A stretch of 64,000 bases of DNA from Gorsachius magnificus (taxonomy: Eukaryota > Chordata > Aves > Pelecaniformes > Ardeidae). The position numbers and the translations under genes were made by a program. Below are positions 59,761 through 64,000 of this stretch, one piece after another. Position 1 is the first letter of the stretch. Every line of letters starts with the position of its first letter. The DNA is taken from the NCBI GenBank assembly GCA_034008185.1, contig CM067081.1, positions 68,872,054 to 68,936,053 of the forward strand, given 5' to 3'. The notes beneath the pieces were generated by a model. It searched no databases. It was not told the DNA's origin and worked only from the letters and a program-made list of their open reading frames with translations.

Positions 59761-62700
59761 TTAAACAAACACATAAAGTCAGCTGGGGAAGGAAGAATCT
59801 CCTTGCGAACCCCTCACAGTTGCAGTAAGCTTCTTCCTTCTGCAGAAACCTTCTTTCTTCTGCAGAGTCTGGGGAGTGGAGGGCAGGCAGTTGAGAACTT
59901 GCTCTTTTATTGATGTGTCTACATCTCATTGGCATTTTCAGAGACCATGCTTGATAGCCCTGAATACTGATCATTGGCCACATTAAGTTGCCTTTTATTT
60001 ATATCCCTTGCCCTTATTCATGTGCATTCTCTCTCTGTAAGGTGAAAAGACAGCAGCCCAGAGGAAGACTCGTGCAAAAAGAATATGAGGTGGAAACAAG
60101 GGAGTGATGCTTATTTGATGGTCTTTATCCACCCTGTTCAATATAAACCACGCAGCAGAAAAAAACATTGTAGGCAGAGTTGCAAGAAGTAACAGCCAGT
60201 TCTTTTTCTATTCAGTTCTATAAATGCAGGGAGGGGAGAAAAATCCATCTTTACATTTAATTCCTTTAGCTAATTGAGCTGACTAAAAGCACATAAATCT
60301 CTCTGGCTTCTTCAGTTTTGCAACAGTGACCCATCACCTCACCTTGAGCTTTTCTGCACTGTAATTAAGGATTATTAGTAATTGCTCTAGAACATTAGTG
60401 ATAGAAATTTTTTATGGATCTGTATTGCCTCTACTTTCACGTTCTCCTGCCACTCATCTTTCATGAGGAGCTATCTTGTGTGTACTGTAGACAGGCCTCT
60501 CTGTCTCACCATACACACCCTCTACAAGAGTGAAAAACCTGTGTACTGAAAGATGATGAAGTTCTGATTATGCAGACATATCTAACTGTCCTGGGAACAT
60601 TCCCTGCTGGCAAAGGAGACTTACGATTATCAAAAATATGGAGATTTATGGAACCTCAGGAAAAATGGTTAGGCTATTTTTGGGACTGATTGGATCTAAA
60701 TAAATGGACTAAGATATCTTACATGAGACTCTCAGGTGCAGTTTCTGAGCTCAGCTGCAAGTTTACCTGGCCATAAGCTAGGTCAGAAGGTTGCAAATAA
60801 AGCAGTCCCCAAAGTATTTCGGTGTCTTTCTTTCATGGTCTAGACAGCACAAGACATTCAGAAATACAGTGCTCTCTCCACCTCTCTTATTTTTAAATGG
60901 ATGGAACTTTTAACTCCTGTGAATCCAGACTCTGCTCCATGTATGTGAGTTGAAATGCCTTTGAAGGTGAATTTCTGTAACCAGATGAGTCTATGCAGCA
61001 CAGCAATGTACACACAGAATTGTTAAATATGCTGAAGTCGGGGAAATATGTATGTCACAGAGTCTGCACAGTACAATATCACTGTAAGTTTACTGGAAGA
61101 GTAATTTGCCTTGATAGATGCAATATATCATTATCACACACAGCCCTTATACGCAATTCTAAGGGGCTCCAAATGCGACCTAGAAAGTGCTGATAGGGTG
61201 TTGACAAATATGTTCAGCCCAAAAGATTGAGGCCTCAGGGCAGACTGGCTCTTTGCAAAAGCAGTTTAATCATTGAACTGCCTGAGCTGTCATTACACAT
61301 TTCTTTCTGAAACAATATTTTTCGGCCCCTAACTACCTTTAATTAGCCTTTTGCTTTCTGCAATGGGGCTCTAAAGAAAAAATGTTAGCAAGGGTGTGTG
61401 CATCTGTGTCAGCCAAGATCTCCCTGCAGTGATTTCCAAACTGAATATTTCTATAGAAAACTTTAGCCTCATGCCTGCGATGCCCATGCAAGAAAAATAA
61501 ATCAATAGGAGAAGCTGACCAAGTGAGCTATGAAACTGTTCACACTGAATAGTGGTTTGATCTTACAGCTCTCACCCTCTTAAGTCATCCTATAGCTCTA
61601 CATCCTAACTGCATCTGGGCTGAGGCCAGGGATCTGGGCACTGTAACTGGACAGATACACAAGGGCTTATGTGCGGTGCACCCAGGAGTGGGTGAACACT
61701 GGTAGCTCCCCTGGGGTTTGGGCGTGCCAGAGACTCAAAGAGGACCCTTTAAGTGCAGGCCTTATATAGTGGGGAAGAAAATGTGTGAAAGGGGAATTAA
61801 GATCCCTCACCTTGTACAGGTGGGGGGAATTCAGGAATTAATGTCCTTCCCTGGGGTACAACAGGAGACACAATACAGATACATACTTGACTCCCAGCGA
61901 GGGCCAGAAATAGTGACTATTGTCCAGCACAAAGACATATTTGGTTTTCTTGCGCCACAAGCCATATGCAAAGCTCAGCTGAGGTCTTACCTTTTTGTTC
62001 TCTGTAGAAGTCAGGTGAAGCTCTGAACCTACCTTGAAAATGGAGCTCTAACAGGACAGCCAGGCCCATTTCCATGGGGGAGTAACAAAGGAGTTCCTAT
62101 CAAAATGGTATTTGGGGCCTCCTGTCAGTAACTCTGTCTTTTTGCCAGTAGGATTTGTTTCTAAATGCTGACTGAGGACTGAGACACACACACTTGAGGA
62201 GCACCACAAGGCACAGGGATAAGCCAAGGCTGCAGACAAGGTCACTGGGATGCGTGCATCATGAAGCAGACTGGGTAAACAGAGACTTTTTGAAGAGATG
62301 TGCCAGACATGAGTGTGCATGTGCACTGGGGTGGAAAAAGAGGGCATACGGGCTATGCTGTTTGGGCTATGTAATGGCTTTTACAGAGTTTTCCACGTAT
62401 GGGATACTCTTAAACATCTTTGTTGAATCATCCTAGAGGACACTGCAAGGCCCAAATGTTCTTCCTAGCATGTGAACAAGAATAACCCTGAAGGTCCTCT
62501 AGAGGAAATGTAGACAATCAACAGGTGCTCTAAAACTCAAAATAAACCATTATTAAAATAATCTTATTGGATCTCTTTAAAGATAAACATGGAAGTCTTT
62601 GCAGGTGCAAGACTTTGCCTATTAAAACCATGTTCATGACGTGATTAATTGTGTACTTTCAGCTCAGGGAAAACCTTTTGGTTGGTCAATCTTCGCTTAG

Positions 62701-64000
62701 AAGAAGAAATTTTTGCTTATTTTTCTTCCATGGAAAGGTTGAGGGGACCAGTGGGGAACACACACAGACAAAATCTTTCAAAAGCTAGCTGCATTCAAAA
62801 GATATTTTTTTTTACTTACTTTGGGAGGAAAAAAAGCCATAAAGTCTATTTGTTACGTTACCATGGGATGATTTTTTGAAGAGTTATAGAACCAGTCGAG
62901 AAATACAACCAGTCTGCAGTAAAATGAAGTGCTGAGGCAATGTAGCATAGTTAAAAAGCTCTGACAGCATAAAACTAGAGTCAGCATGAAAAGTACAGAC
63001 TTTGCCTATTATGAATTTATAATGAACAAAAAATAATTCTGTTGTAGATATCTATTTAATGGATATTCTCAATACACAGATGCTCAATGTGCCTTTGAGA
63101 AGATGATCTGTTTATCTTCTCATTCGTAGCAGTGCACAGGAGCTCTGCAGCTCTCTGCATGTCTGGTGGGAACATTCCTTGGTATACAGAATCTGGGTGA
63201 ATTGAAGTTTTCTTTAAACAAAGAAATAAAAATCTTTCTGATTCATTAAGGGGCACGATTACTTCCTTAGCCTTAGATCACTTATATTTCTTACTCTTTC
63301 CTTTGTCCTTTCAGTTCTTCCTGCAAAAAGATTCTGCCCTGCCAACAATAAACTCCAGATTTACTGTGGTGGCTCTAGAGAAAACTGCCATGCGACAATA
63401 GTTAGACAGGTGGCCAGCCTATGCTTCCAGTTGTTTGGTTTTTTTAACTTGACATTTTACCTTTGAGATTAGACCATCCTGTGATTAGATCCTCTTATAC
63501 TCCTGTTTCTCTATCCATCATTTTCTGTTTCTCATGTATCATTAGCAAAACTGCTTTTCCTAAAATTGAGTTGAGAGAATTTCTTGTGAGCTTATGATTC
63601 ATGTGGGTTCAGCTGGAAGTTCAGGCTTTTGGTTTGTAAGCCATCTGAGGCAGACATTGCCTTTCAAGTCATTTGTGTGAGTGGTTGCCAGAGTCAGTGG
63701 TAAGTGAGTTGCAAGGATGATCCATATTACTCATGCTAATTGCCGTGACCGCCCCAAGCTTGACATAAACAGCTGGTGTAATAGAAAGATCCATAACCCA
63801 GGTCTGATTTCACATCAGCCAAAAACCACAGAGTAATATGGCTGCTTAATATTTTCCTAGAATATATTTCTAAGCCCAAACAGTTGTCACGATGTGCACT
63901 GATATGCAATGTCCTCGTACAGTATGACAGTGTGTCCTGATATTGCGTGTCACTCCTTTGTTGTAATGGTTGCTAGCAGTGGAAGAGCACACACAGAGAT
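59761..64000. other. Unique DNA to the window end, no gene seen
   Basis: No gene or interspersed repeat was recognised. The longest open frames (61718-62026 plus and 62048-62347 minus) have no recognisable domain, no Kozak-like or splice support, and look like chance. Confidence 0.6.

Noticed and set aside
59761..59983. Upstream 70 codons of the 200-codon minus-strand frame
   Set aside because: This part is not CR1-like; it is flanking sequence that happens to be open and in frame with the ORF2 fragment.
61718..62026. 102-codon plus-strand open frame
   Set aside because: No recognisable domain, no splice or promoter support, and its length is within chance expectation for 64 kb.
1..64000. 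CRISPR array, tRNA, rRNA, operon or prophage
   Set aside because: No regularly spaced direct repeats with unique spacers, no cloverleaf-like sequence, and no dense co-directional ORFs; the repeats identify vertebrate (avian) DNA.

Overview
This window reads as nuclear DNA from a bird. The evidence is five or six CR1 (chicken repeat 1) non-LTR retrotransposon pieces, several with the hallmark 3' ATTCTATG-type terminus, plus seven retroviral LTRs without internal genes, six of which belong to two LTR types that I recognise from memory as common in neoavian genomes. There is no operon structure, no bacterial-style gene density, no ribosome binding sites and no tRNA or rRNA gene. Base composition is A+T-rich and the unique sequence is broken by stop codons in all frames. 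The species and locus cannot be named from the sequence.

No complete protein-coding gene is visible. The window is best described as intergenic or intronic DNA. Most open frames are short chance frames, and the longer meaningful ones (39028-39393 minus, 59381-59760 minus, part of 53695-53826 minus) are the C-terminal end of the CR1 reverse-transcriptase ORF2. One weak candidate for a terminal coding exon lies on the minus strand at 45307-45414 (good acceptor, 35 codons, acidic Tyr/Asp tail, stop, ATTAAA signal downstream), and one open stretch on the minus strand at 37682-37996 has protein-like composition followed by three in-frame stops. Neither could be assigned to a family.

Layout: 1-6933 unique DNA with one CR1 tail (1839-1913). 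6939-7507 is a solo LTR (type 1, plus) with a perfect 5-bp target duplication. 7513-15493 is unique DNA with an X-box-like palindrome at 13977. 15499-16502 is a solo LTR (type 2, minus) that carries a roughly 53-bp CR1 tail nested inside it. 20190-20813 is a CpG-rich solo LTR (type 1, minus), and 22721-22860 is a truncated type 1 LTR. 22861-37500 is mostly unique, with an old CR1 (30002-30276), a CR1 tail (35305-35376) and a possible retroposed poly(A) end (34377-34415). 38961-39456 is CR1. 43490-44420 may be a decayed PIF/Harbinger transposase. 48272-48868 is a solo LTR (type 1 variant, minus). 53475-53826 is CR1 followed by a TG-rich microsatellite. 54357-55498 is a type 2 LTR (plus). 58585-58982 is a third LTR type (minus) with a perfect 6-bp duplication, and 59301-59760 is CR1. 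The remainder to 64000 is unique.

The strongest observations are structural: four LTRs whose exact ends are fixed by target-site duplications, a CR1 inserted within an LTR (which orders the two insertions), and mosaic differences among LTRs of the same type. I did not find a new biological system that I could defend; the least explained items are the candidate exon, the decayed transposase and the retroposed poly(A) end.
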